From positions 1 through 64,000 of the forward strand of contig NZ_JACBYW010000005.1 of assembly GCF_013408175.1 (NCBI RefSeq): a stretch of DNA of 64,000 bases, in the 5' to 3' direction. Source of the DNA: Actinopolyspora biskrensis (GTDB taxonomy: Bacteria > Actinomycetota > Actinomycetes > Mycobacteriales > Pseudonocardiaceae). A program made the translations under genes and the position numbers. Below, one piece after another: positions 42,555 through 51,225 of the stretch (positions are counted from its first letter, which is position 1; every line of letters begins with the position of its first letter). Under the pieces are notes generated by a model, which had not been told where the DNA came from, did not search any database, and saw only the letters and a list, made by a program, of their open reading frames with translations.

Positions 42555-42690
42555 TGAAGAGTCGGCTTCGGGGAGAGTCGGCGGTGCCGATGGCTCGGGC
42601 TCAGCGCGCTTGCGTCGGAGCGGCAGGGGGTCGGGGACTCGGTTTGCGGAGGTGGTTTCGCGGCGGAACCGAATCCCCGTCGACTCTCGG
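42555..42690. repeat. Intergenic GC-rich repeat, copy 3 (inverse orientation)
   Basis: On the minus strand this gap reads GGTTCCGCCGCGAAACCACC, then CTGCCGCTCCGACGCAAGCG and CGCTGAGCCCGAGCCATCGG. These align with GGTTCCGCCACGAAACCGCC, CTGCCGCTCCAACGCAGGCG and CTCTGAGCCTGCGCAGTCGG in copy 1. It fills the space between the 6C terminator and the ald stop codon. Confidence 0.75.
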
Positions 42691-42698
42691 CCGCCTGC

Positions 42699-43814
42699 TC
42701 AGCCGAGCACGCTGTCCACCTCGTCGTAGGCCAGCCCGTGCGCCGCGGCGACCGGTTCGTTCACCAGCTTCCCGTCGTGCGTGTTCAGGCCGCAGGCGAG
42801 AGCCTCGTCCTGCCTGCACGCCGCACGCCAGCCCTGGTCGGCGATCCGCAGCGCGTAGGGCAGGGTCACGTTGGTCAGCGCGTGCGTCGAGGTGTTCGGA
42901 ACCGCCCCAGGCATGTTGGCCACGCAGTAGAAGACCGAGTCGTGCACCCGGTAGGTCGGCGCGTCGTGCGTGGTGGGGCGCGAGTCGGCGAAGCAACCGC
43001 CCTGGTCGATCGCGATGTCCACGAGCACGCTGCCCGGCTTCATCCGCCCCACCAGTTCGTTGGTGACGAGCTTGGGGGCCTTGGCCCCCGGGATCAGCAC
43101 CGCGCCGATGACCAGGTCCGCGGTGCGCACCGCCTGATCCACGCTGTAGCGGTTCGAGGTGACCGTGCGGATGCGGCCCCCGAAGTCCCTGTCGATCTCG
43201 CGGAGCTTGTCCACGTTCGTGTCCAGCAGCTCGACGTCGGCACCCATGCCGAGCGCCACCCGCGCCGAGTTGAGCCCCGCGACCCCGCCGCCGATGACGA
43301 CCACGCGCGCGGGGTGGACACCGGGGACTCCGCCGGGCAACATGCCGCGCCCCCCGCTCGGACGCATCAACGAGTAGGTCCCGACCTGGGGGGCCAGCCT
43401 GCCCGCGACCTCGCTCATGGGGGCCAGCAGCGGCAGTGCCCCGTCGGCGGTCTGCACCGTTTCGTAGGCGATGCCGGTCACGCCCGAGTCGAGCAGCGCG
43501 TTGGTGAGCCCGGCGGAGGCGGCCAGGTGCAGGTAGGTGAACAGCACCTGGTCCCGCCGCAGGCGGGGATACTCCTCGGCGACAGGTTCCTTGACCTTGA
43601 GTACCAGGTCACCCTCGGCCCAGACCTCCTCCGCGCCGGAGAGCACCTTCGCGCCCGCGGAGAGGAACTCCTCGTCGGAGATGGACGAACCCGCGCCCGC
43701 CTGCGTTTCCACGAACACCTCGTGACCCCGACTGACGAACTCGTGCACTCCCGCCGGGGTGAGCGCGACGCGGTACTCGTTGTTCTTGATTTCCCGGGGT
43801 ACGGCGATCTGCAC
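42699..43814 (-). CDS. ald: Alanine dehydrogenase
   Basis: NAD+-linked reversible oxidative deamination of L-alanine to pyruvate and ammonia; cytosolic hexamer. The 371-residue length is standard. Substrate residues Arg15, Lys75 (VKEP) and His96 (TYLHLA) are present, and VVIGGGVAGLNSARVALG (about 170-188) is the NAD+ fold. The start MQIAVPREIKNNEYRVALTP is invariant in the family. The PucR-type regulator lies 336 bp upstream on the same strand, and the gap has GCACAA half-sites suitable for control. Confidence 0.97.
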   Translation of the reverse strand: MQIAVPREIKNNEYRVALTPAGVHEFVSRGHEVFVETQAGAGSSISDEEFLSAGAKVLSGAEEVWAEGDLVLKVKEPVAEEYPRLRRDQVLFTYLHLAASAGLTNALLDSGVTGIAYETVQTADGALPLLAPMSEVAGRLAPQVGTYSLMRPSGGRGMLPGGVPGVHPARVVVIGGGVAGLNSARVALGMGADVELLDTNVDKLREIDRDFGGRIRTVTSNRYSVDQAVRTADLVIGAVLIPGAKAPKLVTNELVGRMKPGSVLVDIAIDQGGCFADSRPTTHDAPTYRVHDSVFYCVANMPGAVPNTSTHALTNVTLPYALRIADQGWRAACRQDEALACGLNTHDGKLVNEPVAAAHGLAYDEVDSVLG

Positions 43815-43949
43815 TGTGTTTCCTTCCTGCGTACCTTTTCGAACCTGCTTGAGTGATCACCGAACCGGCGGTCGTGCCGGAGGGCTCGCCGGCCTGCCTT
43901 CCGAGCGCGTGGCCCGGCGGACAGCGGAGTCGCGCGGCAGGATCGGAGT

Positions 43950-44038
43950 TTGTGCGCACCACGATGCGTTGTCAGCAGCCCGGCCGCATCATTCTCACAC
44001 GATGAGATTGCTCGGGAGTGGTTGTGCTCTCGGCACAA
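43950..44038. promoter_or_regulatory. Repeated TTGTGC half-sites upstream of ald
   Basis: TTGTGC at 44022-44027 and GCACAA at 44033-44038 form an inverted repeat with a 5-bp spacer. A further TTGTGC at 43950-43955 overlaps the palindrome GTGCGCAC (43952-43959). All lie in the gap ahead of ald and could bind its regulator. Confidence 0.5.
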
Positions 44039-44150
44039 ATCGTTCCGTAACCCGCCGGTGCGGGGGGCGTGCGGCCTCGCGTGGGCTCCTCGGCGCGGCG
44101 GCGCCGAGCTCACCACCCGAGCCGCGCGGCGGAGGTTTCGCGCGGATTCC

Positions 44151-45734
44151 CTACCCGTGCGGGTTCCAGCGCTCGCTCAACAGCTGCACCAGCAGCGCAG
44201 AACGGACCTCCACGTCGTCCAGATCCGCCTCGACGAGCTGGGAGATCCGCTTCATCCGGTAGCGGAAGGTGTTCGGGTGGACCCGCAGCTCCGCGCCTGC
44301 GGCACGCGGATCACCGGGATGACGCAGCCAGGCGTACAGCGTGTCCAGGTAATCGGTTCCCCGGTTGCGGTCGTGCTCGCGCAGCACGTGCAGCGGCCCG
44401 AGAGCGCTGATCCCCGCGTCACCGGCTGCCCCGGCCATCCTGGTGAGCACGAGCAGGTGCCAGAGGTCCTCGTGGACCGCCACCTCCCCGTCCACCGTGC
44501 CGCCCCGGAGCAGGGTCAGCACCTCGTCGGCCCTGAGGCGGGAGGTCGGCAGCTCGGCCACCGGAACCGAGGTGCCCGCCGCCACCAGCGGACGCGGCGT
44601 GTCGGCGTCCAGCTCGCGGATGTGCGCCAACAGCGCCTCCCTGAGCGCGGGCCACCCCCCGGAGCCCGGCCGGTCCGGAACCACCGCGTACAGCACCCCG
44701 CCCGACTCGGTCACCAGCGGTCTGTGCCCGATCCCCCTGGTGATCCACTCCCACATCGCGAGCCGGTGCCCCTCGTCCGTGCCGTCACCCGCGCGCACGT
44801 CGATGGCCACCACCCGGTGCGGCTCGGCCCGCACCGCCAACTCGTTCGCCGCCGCACGCCACCCCTCGGCGCCCTCGAGCACGAGACGCACCAGCCGCGC
44901 GGAGCGCTGCCGCTCGGAATCGGTGAGCATCCTCCTGCGCAGCAGCTGCAACGCGACCAGCGCCGCGGTGTCGGCGAAAGCGGAGGCCCGCCGCTCGGAA
45001 ACCTCCCCGGTGACCACGGCCCACATGGACCCGAGCAGCTCGCCGCCCATGCGGATGGGAACGACCAGCCTGGGCAGCGTCCCGTCGGGCTGCTCCGGGA
45101 CGTAGATCGCGGAACTCCCCTTGGTCAGCTGCCGGAACGTCCCCCTGGCCCTGAACTTGGCCAGCACGTCCTCGGGCTGCCTGCGCCCCATGATCGTGGA
45201 GACCCGGGCGGGGTCGGTCAGATCCTGCCGCGCCGAGTAGGCGAGCACCTGCGAGTGCGCGTCCTCGATGGTCACGGGGGCGTCGACGACCTCGGCCACG
45301 GCGTCGGCCAGGCGGAACAGGTCCCCCAGACCGGCCGAACCGCCCCTGTCCGGCGAGTCCCCCGCGCCCTCACCGTCAGCGAGAGCGGCGCGCAACAGCC
45401 AGACCAGCTGCGCCCAGGCCGTGCCGTCCCGGACCTCGATCAGGGCCAGCCCGTGCCGCCGCGCCTCGACGGCCACAGTGCTCGAGGTGGACAGCGGGGG
45501 CTTGAGCAGCACGGCGGCCGCGTCGCGCTCACCGCACTCCCGCAGCAGCTCAACGGCCTGCCGCTCGTGCGTGAGCCCCACCCCGAGCACCACGTCGGAG
45601 GTGGCCGCCCCGCAGCTCTCGCTCGGCTCGGCTATCACCACGTCCCCGACCCCGCCGGTTCCCTCCGGAGTCGACACCGGACGCAGCAGCGCGGGGCCCG
45701 CTCGTTCGACCAGCCCCTGGACGTCGACCATCAC
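44151..45734 (-). CDS. PucR-family transcriptional regulator, probable regulator of ald
   Basis: A 527-residue regulator of the PucR/CdaR type. The N-terminal sensor half (PALLRPVSTPEGTGGVGDVV..., GAF-like middle ending VVPIRMGGELLGSMWAVVTG) is followed by a GGDEF-like region and a C-terminal HTH (AELRVHPNTFRYRMKRISQL). It lies directly upstream of ald on the same strand, so it may control alanine or nitrogen use; this is from position only. The start could be either of two adjacent Met codons (MMVDVQ). Confidence 0.88.
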   Translation of the reverse strand: MMVDVQGLVERAGPALLRPVSTPEGTGGVGDVVIAEPSESCGAATSDVVLGVGLTHERQAVELLRECGERDAAAVLLKPPLSTSSTVAVEARRHGLALIEVRDGTAWAQLVWLLRAALADGEGAGDSPDRGGSAGLGDLFRLADAVAEVVDAPVTIEDAHSQVLAYSARQDLTDPARVSTIMGRRQPEDVLAKFRARGTFRQLTKGSSAIYVPEQPDGTLPRLVVPIRMGGELLGSMWAVVTGEVSERRASAFADTAALVALQLLRRRMLTDSERQRSARLVRLVLEGAEGWRAAANELAVRAEPHRVVAIDVRAGDGTDEGHRLAMWEWITRGIGHRPLVTESGGVLYAVVPDRPGSGGWPALREALLAHIRELDADTPRPLVAAGTSVPVAELPTSRLRADEVLTLLRGGTVDGEVAVHEDLWHLLVLTRMAGAAGDAGISALGPLHVLREHDRNRGTDYLDTLYAWLRHPGDPRAAGAELRVHPNTFRYRMKRISQLVEADLDDVEVRSALLVQLLSERWNPHG

Positions 45735-45925
45735 CGGCTCCTCGTAGTAGTGCCCGCGGCGGGGTCCGCGTCGCGGATCCGGCGGAGAGGTCCCACCGGA
45801 GGGTGGATCACCTCACACCGCCCGGTGTGGCGTGTCCCGCTATCCGGGGTTGGGGTTGGACACCGTCATCCGCCGGGTTATCGTTGCCGAACACAGCGAC
45901 AATCGCATACCGGCCTACGACATCG

Positions 45926-46126
45926 GGCGGGAGAGCCCCGGCAGGTGAGCGATCTCCGCGATCGCTTCGACCGGGCGCCGAAGGAGCAAAACTCCCCGCA
46001 AACTCTCAGGCAGCCGTACCGTCCGACCGAGGCAACTCTGGAAAGCGCCGCCCACCGGGGCGGCGCACCCACGGTGCAAACCGCGACGGTGCGGTGAAGC
46101 TCTCAGGTTCCGCAACAGAGGGGGAG
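45926..46126 (+). ncRNA. Tandem glycine riboswitch
   Basis: Two aptamers in series. The first runs from CGGGCGGGAGAGCCCC (from 45926) through CGCCGAAGGAGCAA to AAACTCTCAGGCA and GAGGCAACTCTGG. The second has a GC-rich stem (GCCGCC...GGCGGC), GGTGCAAACCGCGACGGTGC, then GAAGCTCTCAGGTTCCG and CAACAGAGGGGGAG. The paired CTCTCAGG and CAACAGAGG/ACTCTGG blocks are hallmarks of the class. It precedes gcvH and sdaA, so glycine would switch on its own breakdown and onward use of serine. Confidence 0.93.
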
Positions 46127-46204
46127 GCCGCCAGGTACGCGGACACGGCATTCCCGGTGATCCTCGGAGAGGATGGGCACCGGGCGCGACCGTGATCGCG
46201 ACAC

Positions 46205-46223
46205 GGCAGCCCTCCGGGCTGCC
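46205..46223 (+). promoter_or_regulatory. Candidate expression-platform hairpin between riboswitch and gcvH
   Basis: GGCAGCCC at 46205-46212 pairs with GGGCTGCC at 46216-46223 over a 3-base loop, and GACACG/CGTGTC flank it as an outer stem. It ends 37 bases before the gcvH ATG, between aptamer and ribosome-binding site. Confidence 0.5.
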
Positions 46224-46260
46224 GGAGACCGTGTCCAAACGACAGTGATGGAGCCTCCCC

Positions 46261-46632
46261 ATGAGCCTGCCCACGGACCTCAAGTACACAGAGGAACACG
46301 AGTGGCTCGCCGAACGCGACGACGTCGTGCGCGTCGGCGTCACACCGTATGCCGCCAACGCCCTCGGCGACATCGTCTATGTGGACCTCCCCGAGGTCGG
46401 CAAGCAGATCACGTCCGGTGAAGCCTGCGGTGAGCTGGAATCGACCAAGTCCGTCAGCGACCTCTACGCGCCGGCCACCGGCGAGGTCACGGCGGTCAAC
46501 GAAGCCGTGATCGACGACCCGGCCCAGGTCAACGCCGATCCGTTCGGCGAGGGCTGGCTGCTGGAGATGCGCGTCAGCGAGTACGGCAAGCTGCTGGACT
46601 CCACGCAGTACGCCGAACTCACCGGTGAGTGA
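46261..46632 (+). CDS. gcvH: Glycine cleavage system H protein
   Basis: The lipoyl carrier of the glycine cleavage complex, shuttling the aminomethyl group between the P, T and L proteins. It is 123 residues long, with YTEEHEWL at the N-terminus and the lipoylated Lys63 in GELESTKSVSDLYAP. It lies behind the glycine riboswitch and ahead of sdaA. The P and T proteins are not in this window and must be elsewhere. GGAG precedes the ATG. Confidence 0.97.
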   Translation: MSLPTDLKYTEEHEWLAERDDVVRVGVTPYAANALGDIVYVDLPEVGKQITSGEACGELESTKSVSDLYAPATGEVTAVNEAVIDDPAQVNADPFGEGWLLEMRVSEYGKLLDSTQYAELTGE

Positions 46633-46726
46633 CGGCCCGGTTCACGGCCGTCCGGGCGGGTCCCGTGGTTCCGGAGGGGCCCGCCATCCCTGAACACCGA
46701 CTCGACACGTGAAGAAGAGACGATCA

Positions 46727-48082
46727 ATGGCGATCAGTGTCTTCGATCTTTTCTCGGTGGGAATCGGTCCGTCCAGTTCGCACACCGTCGGTCCGATGCG
46801 TGCCGCCGCGCGTTTCGCGGCGCGGCTGCGCGCCGAGAGCCTGCTGTCCCGCGTCGCGAACGTGCGGGCCGAACTGTTCGGTTCGCTCGGTGCGACCGGG
46901 CACGGGCACGGCAGTCCCAAGGCGGTACTGCTCGGTCTGGAGGGGCACCACCCGGAAGCGGTCGACCCGGCCGCGGTTTCCGGGCGGGTCGACGAGATCC
47001 ACTCGACCGGCCGGCTGCTGCTGGACGGTTCCCACGAGATTCGATTCGATTCCGACAGCGACCTCGTGATGTATCGCGGGGAGTCGCTTCCCGTGCATCC
47101 CAACGGGATGCGTTTCAGCGCCGCCGCTTCCGACGGGACCGCGCTGTGCACGGTGGTGTACTACTCGGTCGGCGGTGGTTTCGTCCTCGACGAGGAAGCC
47201 GCCGGTGCCGACAGGGTCAAACAGGACACCACGGAAGTCGCCCACCCGTTCCGCACCGGAGCCGAACTCCTGCGGCGGTGTGCCGAGACGGGAAAGACGG
47301 TCAGCGGGCTCATGCTGGCCAACGAGCTCTCCTGGCGCGACGAGCGGCAGGTCTCCGACGAGCTGCTGAACATCTGGCACGTCATGCGCGAGTGCGTGCA
47401 CAACGGGTGCGGCAACACGGGCAGTCTGCCCGGTGGGTTGCGCGTCGACCGCCGTGCCGCCGAGCTCCGCTCCAAACTCGTCGACGCCGACGACCCGATG
47501 GAGTGGGTGACGGTGTACGCGCTCGCCGTCAACGAGGAGAACGCGGCCGGTGGGCGAGTGGTGACGGCCCCCACCAACGGTGCGGCGGGCATCGTCCCCG
47601 CCGTGCTGCACTACTACGTGCGGTTCCTGCCAGGGGCCGACGACGCCGGGGTGGTTCGTTTCCTGCTCGCGGCCGGGGCCGTAGGTGTGCTCTTCAAGGA
47701 GAACGCCTCGATCTCCGGAGCCGAGGTGGGCTGTCAGGGCGAGGTCGGTTCGGCGTGCTCGATGGCGGCGGCCGGGTTGGTCGAGGTGCTGGGCGGGACC
47801 CCGGAGCAGGTGGAGAACGCCGCCGAGATCGCGATGGAGCACAACCTCGGGCTGACCTGCGATCCGATCGGTGGGCTGGTGCAGATCCCGTGCATCGAGC
47901 GCAACGCCGTCGCCTCGGTCAAGGCCATCACGGCCGCGCGGATGGCGCTGCGCGGTGACGGCAGTCACTTCGTGTCGCTGGACAAGGTCATCAAGACCAT
48001 GCGGGACACCGGCAACGACATGAAGGACAAGTACAAGGAGACGGCGCGGGGCGGTCTGGCCGTCAACGTCATCGAGTGCTGA
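46727..48082 (+). CDS. sdaA: L-serine dehydratase, single-chain iron-sulphur type
   Basis: Deaminates L-serine to pyruvate with a [4Fe-4S] cluster. It is a 451-residue single-chain form. The beta part starts [20 protein letters not shown]; the alpha part has [30 protein letters not shown] and [19 protein letters not shown], which give the cluster cysteines. I chose the ATG at 46727 ([10 protein letters not shown]). It follows gcvH at 94 bp and probably shares the riboswitch transcript, joining glycine cleavage to pyruvate formation. Confidence 0.96.
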   Translation: MAISVFDLFSVGIGPSSSHTVGPMRAAARFAARLRAESLLSRVANVRAELFGSLGATGHGHGSPKAVLLGLEGHHPEAVDPAAVSGRVDEIHSTGRLLLDGSHEIRFDSDSDLVMYRGESLPVHPNGMRFSAAASDGTALCTVVYYSVGGGFVLDEEAAGADRVKQDTTEVAHPFRTGAELLRRCAETGKTVSGLMLANELSWRDERQVSDELLNIWHVMRECVHNGCGNTGSLPGGLRVDRRAAELRSKLVDADDPMEWVTVYALAVNEENAAGGRVVTAPTNGAAGIVPAVLHYYVRFLPGADDAGVVRFLLAAGAVGVLFKENASISGAEVGCQGEVGSACSMAAAGLVEVLGGTPEQVENAAEIAMEHNLGLTCDPIGGLVQIPCIERNAVASVKAITAARMALRGDGSHFVSLDKVIKTMRDTGNDMKDKYKETARGGLAVNVIEC

Positions 48083-48109
48083 GGCGGGAACGACCGCCGT
48101 GCGATGTCG

Positions 48110-48135
48110 GGCTCCCGCTCCCCGGAGCGGGAGCC
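48110..48135. terminator. Convergent stem-loop between sdaA and the MFS gene
   Basis: GGCTCCCGCTCC at 48110-48121 and GGAGCGGGAGCC at 48124-48135 are perfect complements, 27 bases past the sdaA stop and before the convergent MFS stop. It lacks a U tract but can serve both directions. Confidence 0.65.
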
Positions 48136-48169
48136 CCCGTCCCCGCACCGCCGTGCCGGGGTGGTGGAT

Positions 48170-49351
48170 TCACATCTTCGCCGGGGTTCTCCCGCCGCGG
48201 CGGGAACGGTCGAGCACCCCGGACAGCACCGCGAGCGCCAGGCCGATCAACACCAGCACACCGCCGGCCCGGTTGGTCGAGGTGAGCCCGTAGCCCGCGG
48301 CGATGACCTGTCCGCCGATGAGCGCGCCGAGAGCGTTGGCCGTGTTGAAGGCGGACTGGTTGGTGGCCGAGACCAGCGTGGGGGCGCTGCCGGCCAGGTC
48401 CAGGAGACGTTTCTGCACGGGGGGTTCGGCGGCGAAGGAGGACATCCCGATCAGGAACAGGTTGATCGCGGCCGTGACTTTGTTGTCCGCGCTGAGGGGG
48501 AAGGCGAACAGGGCGGCGGCGAGCAGTGCCAGGAACCCGTACAGAGTGGGCAGTACTGCGCGGTCGGTGAGCCACCCACCGAGCAGGTTGCCGACGGTGA
48601 ATCCCGCTCCGAAGATCGCCAGCAACCAGGTCATCGCCCCGGCCGGGTATCCGGCCACCTCGGTCATCATCGGAGCGATGTAGGTGAAGCAGGAGAACAG
48701 CCCGCTGAACCCGATCGTGACGACCGCGATCACCAGCAGCACCTTCGGGTCCTTGAACGCCCGCAGCTCGGCGCGCAGGTCGGAGGGGGCGTCGGCACCT
48801 CCGACGGCGGGCACCCAGCGGATCACGGCGGCCAGTGCGAGTGCGCCGATCACGGCCACGAGCAGGAAGGTGGCGCGCCACCCGAACTGCTGGCCGACGG
48901 CGGTACCCGCGGGGACCCCGACGATGTTGGCGACGGTGAGTCCGAGCAGGACCAGGGCGATCGCACGTCCCTGGCGGTGGGCGGGGACGAGCTTCGCACC
49001 CACCACCGACGCGACACCGAAGTAGGCGCCGTGGGGCAGGCCGCACACGAAACGCAGCACCAGCACCCACGGGTAGCTGTCGACGGCGGCGAGCGAGACG
49101 TGACCGGCCACGAAAACCGTCAGGAGCGTGAGGAGCACACGCCTGCGGGGGACGTTCGCGAACGCGGCGACCAGCAGCGGTGCGCCTACCACCACGCCGA
49201 AGGCGTAGGCCGATACCACGGATCCCGCCGAGCTCACCGAGACATCGAGGTCATCGGCGAGTTCGGGCAGGATGCCCATGACGACGAACTCGGTGGTGCC
49301 GATCGCGAACGTTCCCAGGGTGAGTGCCAGCAAGGCCAGCCGAGTGCGCAT
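48170..49351 (-). CDS. MFS transporter, DHA1-type exporter
   Basis: A 393-residue, 12-helix major facilitator. The motif TEFVVMGILPELADDL at the first helix, RFVCGLPHGAYFGVASVVGA near helix 4 and RAIALVLLGLTVANIVGVPAG at helix 5 fit the AraJ/Cmr-like drug or sugar efflux branch of DHA1. Substrate unknown. It stands alone, converging with sdaA. Confidence 0.87.
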   Translation of the reverse strand: MRTRLALLALTLGTFAIGTTEFVVMGILPELADDLDVSVSSAGSVVSAYAFGVVVGAPLLVAAFANVPRRRVLLTLLTVFVAGHVSLAAVDSYPWVLVLRFVCGLPHGAYFGVASVVGAKLVPAHRQGRAIALVLLGLTVANIVGVPAGTAVGQQFGWRATFLLVAVIGALALAAVIRWVPAVGGADAPSDLRAELRAFKDPKVLLVIAVVTIGFSGLFSCFTYIAPMMTEVAGYPAGAMTWLLAIFGAGFTVGNLLGGWLTDRAVLPTLYGFLALLAAALFAFPLSADNKVTAAINLFLIGMSSFAAEPPVQKRLLDLAGSAPTLVSATNQSAFNTANALGALIGGQVIAAGYGLTSTNRAGGVLVLIGLALAVLSGVLDRSRRGGRTPAKM

Positions 49352-49559
49352 CTCACTTCCTCTGGTCGTGAATCCGGAAAGCTCGTTTCCGAGCGGGTCG
49401 AAAGCCCGAGTAAAGTCCTCGCGGGCGAAGGGACGACCGATCGTGATCCTAGTTTCGGGCTTCGTTCACGACTTCAGCGGGGAAATTCAGCGGAATCGTC
49501 CGAGCGGACGAGTGATTTTCGTTGACACCACCTCGGCCCCGACCTTCGGCGCCGACGGC

Positions 49560-49705
49560 TCCGAAGCACCACCCGGGCAACTCGCACCGCCGCGGGTTCT
49601 CGGTCGAGTGCCCGGTGAGGACGGCCCCGACGTCGTGCAGGTGGCTACCCGATGCCGGGGCTTCCGCAGCCGGGCGCCGGTCCGAGGTTCAGCTACCCGC
49701 GCCGC
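49560..49705. repeat. Intergenic GC-rich repeat, copy 2
   Basis: GCACCGCCGCGGGTTCTCGG, GTGCCCGGTGAGGACGGCCC, CCCGACGTCGTGCAGGTGGC, TACCCGATGCCGGGGC, and CCGCAGCCGGGCGCCG follow in the same order as in copy 1 (9001-9105), with few changes. It lies between the MFS gene and the 3' end of the SSI gene. No gene is convincing in the whole gap 49352-49735, whose right part is AT-richer. Confidence 0.8.
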
Positions 49706-49735
49706 CAAGCGAACCGAGCCGTGCCACGGTCTCCT

Positions 49736-50197
49736 TCAGAAGTTGAACACCGCTCCGGTGTAGGCCTTCATCTCACAGGCGTTGGAGTACCGCTGGCTGT
49801 GCTGAACGGGGGAGTTCTTCCAGGTGCCGGTGGCCGTCACGGTCACGGGCCGGTACACCAGCGGGCACATCGGTTTTTCCTTGCCCGCGCGCAGGGAGCC
49901 GAGTCTGCCCTGAACCGCGTCGAGCTGTTCGCAGGCCGCGGCCGCCTCGGGGTGCGTTCCTCCAGCGGGGTCGCAGTGCAGCAGGGCCGTCTTCGAGTCC
50001 TCCGTGCGGGTTCCCGGGGTCACTCGCAGTTCGAGCACGCTGACCTCCCGGTTCACCCGGTCGGATCCGGTGGTGGCTCGTTCGGCCTGGGCTGCCGGTT
50101 CGGTCGCGGACGCGTGCGGAACGAGCGGGACCAGTGAGGTGGCCACGACGGTTCCGGCCGCCAGCAGGGACCGGCTGATGAACCGAGAGACGCCCAT
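49736..50197 (-). CDS. Subtilisin inhibitor (SSI family), secreted
   Basis: A 153-residue exported protease inhibitor. Signal peptide: MGVSRFISRSLLAAGTVVAT to about residue 30. The mature domain has the SSI plan: LHCDPAGGTHPEAAAACEQL, then MCPLVYRPVTVTATGTW and YSNACEMKAYTGAVFNF, with four cysteines for two disulphides. By alignment to Streptomyces SSI (CPMVYDP), the P1 residue is Leu rather than Met, which would favour subtilisin- or chymotrypsin-like targets. GGAGGAAA lies before the ATG at 50197; the frame to 50290 has no better start. Confidence 0.9.
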   Translation of the reverse strand: MGVSRFISRSLLAAGTVVATSLVPLVPHASATEPAAQAERATTGSDRVNREVSVLELRVTPGTRTEDSKTALLHCDPAGGTHPEAAAACEQLDAVQGRLGSLRAGKEKPMCPLVYRPVTVTATGTWKNSPVQHSQRYSNACEMKAYTGAVFNF

Positions 50198-50404
50198 GTC
50201 GGGTTTCCTCCGTACGAAATCGGCAGTTTGACGCCCAACATGGTTACCGGGAAGAGGGACTCGAACGCTGCAATCGAGCCACAAGATCACTACATCGAGT
50301 TTCCCTCGTTGGTGGGATTGCTACACAGCGAGTTCGCATGCTGTGCAACAGGAATCAGCCAGTCGCCCGGTCCGCATCAGCTCACCTTTTCGAGGGTTGG
50401 TTGA

Positions 50405-51130
50405 TCACGTGTGGTTGCGGATCACTTCGTTGACCGCGCGCTGGAAGCCGTTGACCAGCACCTGGATGGTCAGCGGGCGCAGCTGGTCGGCTGTCGCGCG
50501 CACCCGCTCGCGCTCCGCCTCCGGGCGTCCCCGCTCCACGTACGGGCGCAGCACGTTGGCAGCGAAGAGCTCGCGGAGCTCCCCGGCCATCTGGGCGGTG
50601 TGCTGCTCGACGATGTCCTTGGCCCGCAGCAGCATGTCCGAGGGCAGTTCGAGCTCCGTTATCCGCAGACCGACGTTCAGCATGGAGGTGTTGGTCAGGA
50701 GGAACTCCTCGGCGTCCTCCTCGGTGCCGCGCTCCAGGACGCCGAGTGTCAGCAGCTGCTCGATCTCCTGGTCGTTCAGCGTGCGGCCGGCGCGGCGGTC
50801 CAGCTCGTGCCGGCCGATCCGCTCCGCCTGGTCGCTGGTCCACGGAGCCAGCAGCGCCCGTTGCAGCGCGAGCTCCTCGGGAGGTGCGTCCTCCGGGATG
50901 CGCTCGAGGTGTCGTTCTATCGCGGTCAGCGTGAAGCCGAGGTTCTGCAACTCGCGGATGAGGTCCAGCCGCGCCAGGTGATCAGCTCCGTACAGCCCCA
51001 CCCGGCCGCGCAGCCGCGGCGGGGGGAGCAGACCGCGTGACGCGTAGAAGCGAACCGTTCGCACGGTTACTCCCGATCTGGAGGCCAGCTCGTCGATCGT
51101 GAGTTCTTCGTCGTCTGCTGTTCGGAGCAT
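50405..51130 (-). CDS. MerR-family regulator, probable regulator of fatty-acid genes
   Basis: A 241-residue regulator. The MerR winged helix is at about residues 5-75 (LTIDELASRSGVTVRTVRFYASRGLLPPP...GRVGLYGADHLARLDLIRELQNLGF), followed by a long helical C-terminal effector part without metal-binding cysteines. It is divergent from the CoA-transferase/acyl-CoA dehydrogenase genes, and the shared gap has a TGTNACA dyad that also precedes the thiolase gene. I chose the ATG at 51130 over 51169. Confidence 0.88.
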   Translation of the reverse strand: MLRTADDEELTIDELASRSGVTVRTVRFYASRGLLPPPRLRGRVGLYGADHLARLDLIRELQNLGFTLTAIERHLERIPEDAPPEELALQRALLAPWTSDQAERIGRHELDRRAGRTLNDQEIEQLLTLGVLERGTEEDAEEFLLTNTSMLNVGLRITELELPSDMLLRAKDIVEQHTAQMAGELRELFAANVLRPYVERGRPEAERERVRATADQLRPLTIQVLVNGFQRAVNEVIRNHT

Positions 51131-51155
51131 GTCCCGCAGGGTACTACTTGACCAA

Positions 51156-51176
51156 TGTGACACCAGCAATGTAACA
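51156..51176. promoter_or_regulatory. Dyad operator between merR and the CoA-transferase gene
   Basis: TGTGACA (51156-51162), 7-bp spacer, TGTAACA (51170-51176); on the minus strand TGTTACA-N7-TGTCACA. It lies 25 bp before the MerR start and 49 bp before the CoA-transferase start. 19 of 23 bases (51154-51176, minus strand) match the dyad at 62694-62716. Confidence 0.65.
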
Positions 51177-51225
51177 CTAACTCCGTCAAAATGAGGGCGG
51201 TCACGGTCGAGCGGAGGAAGGTGTC

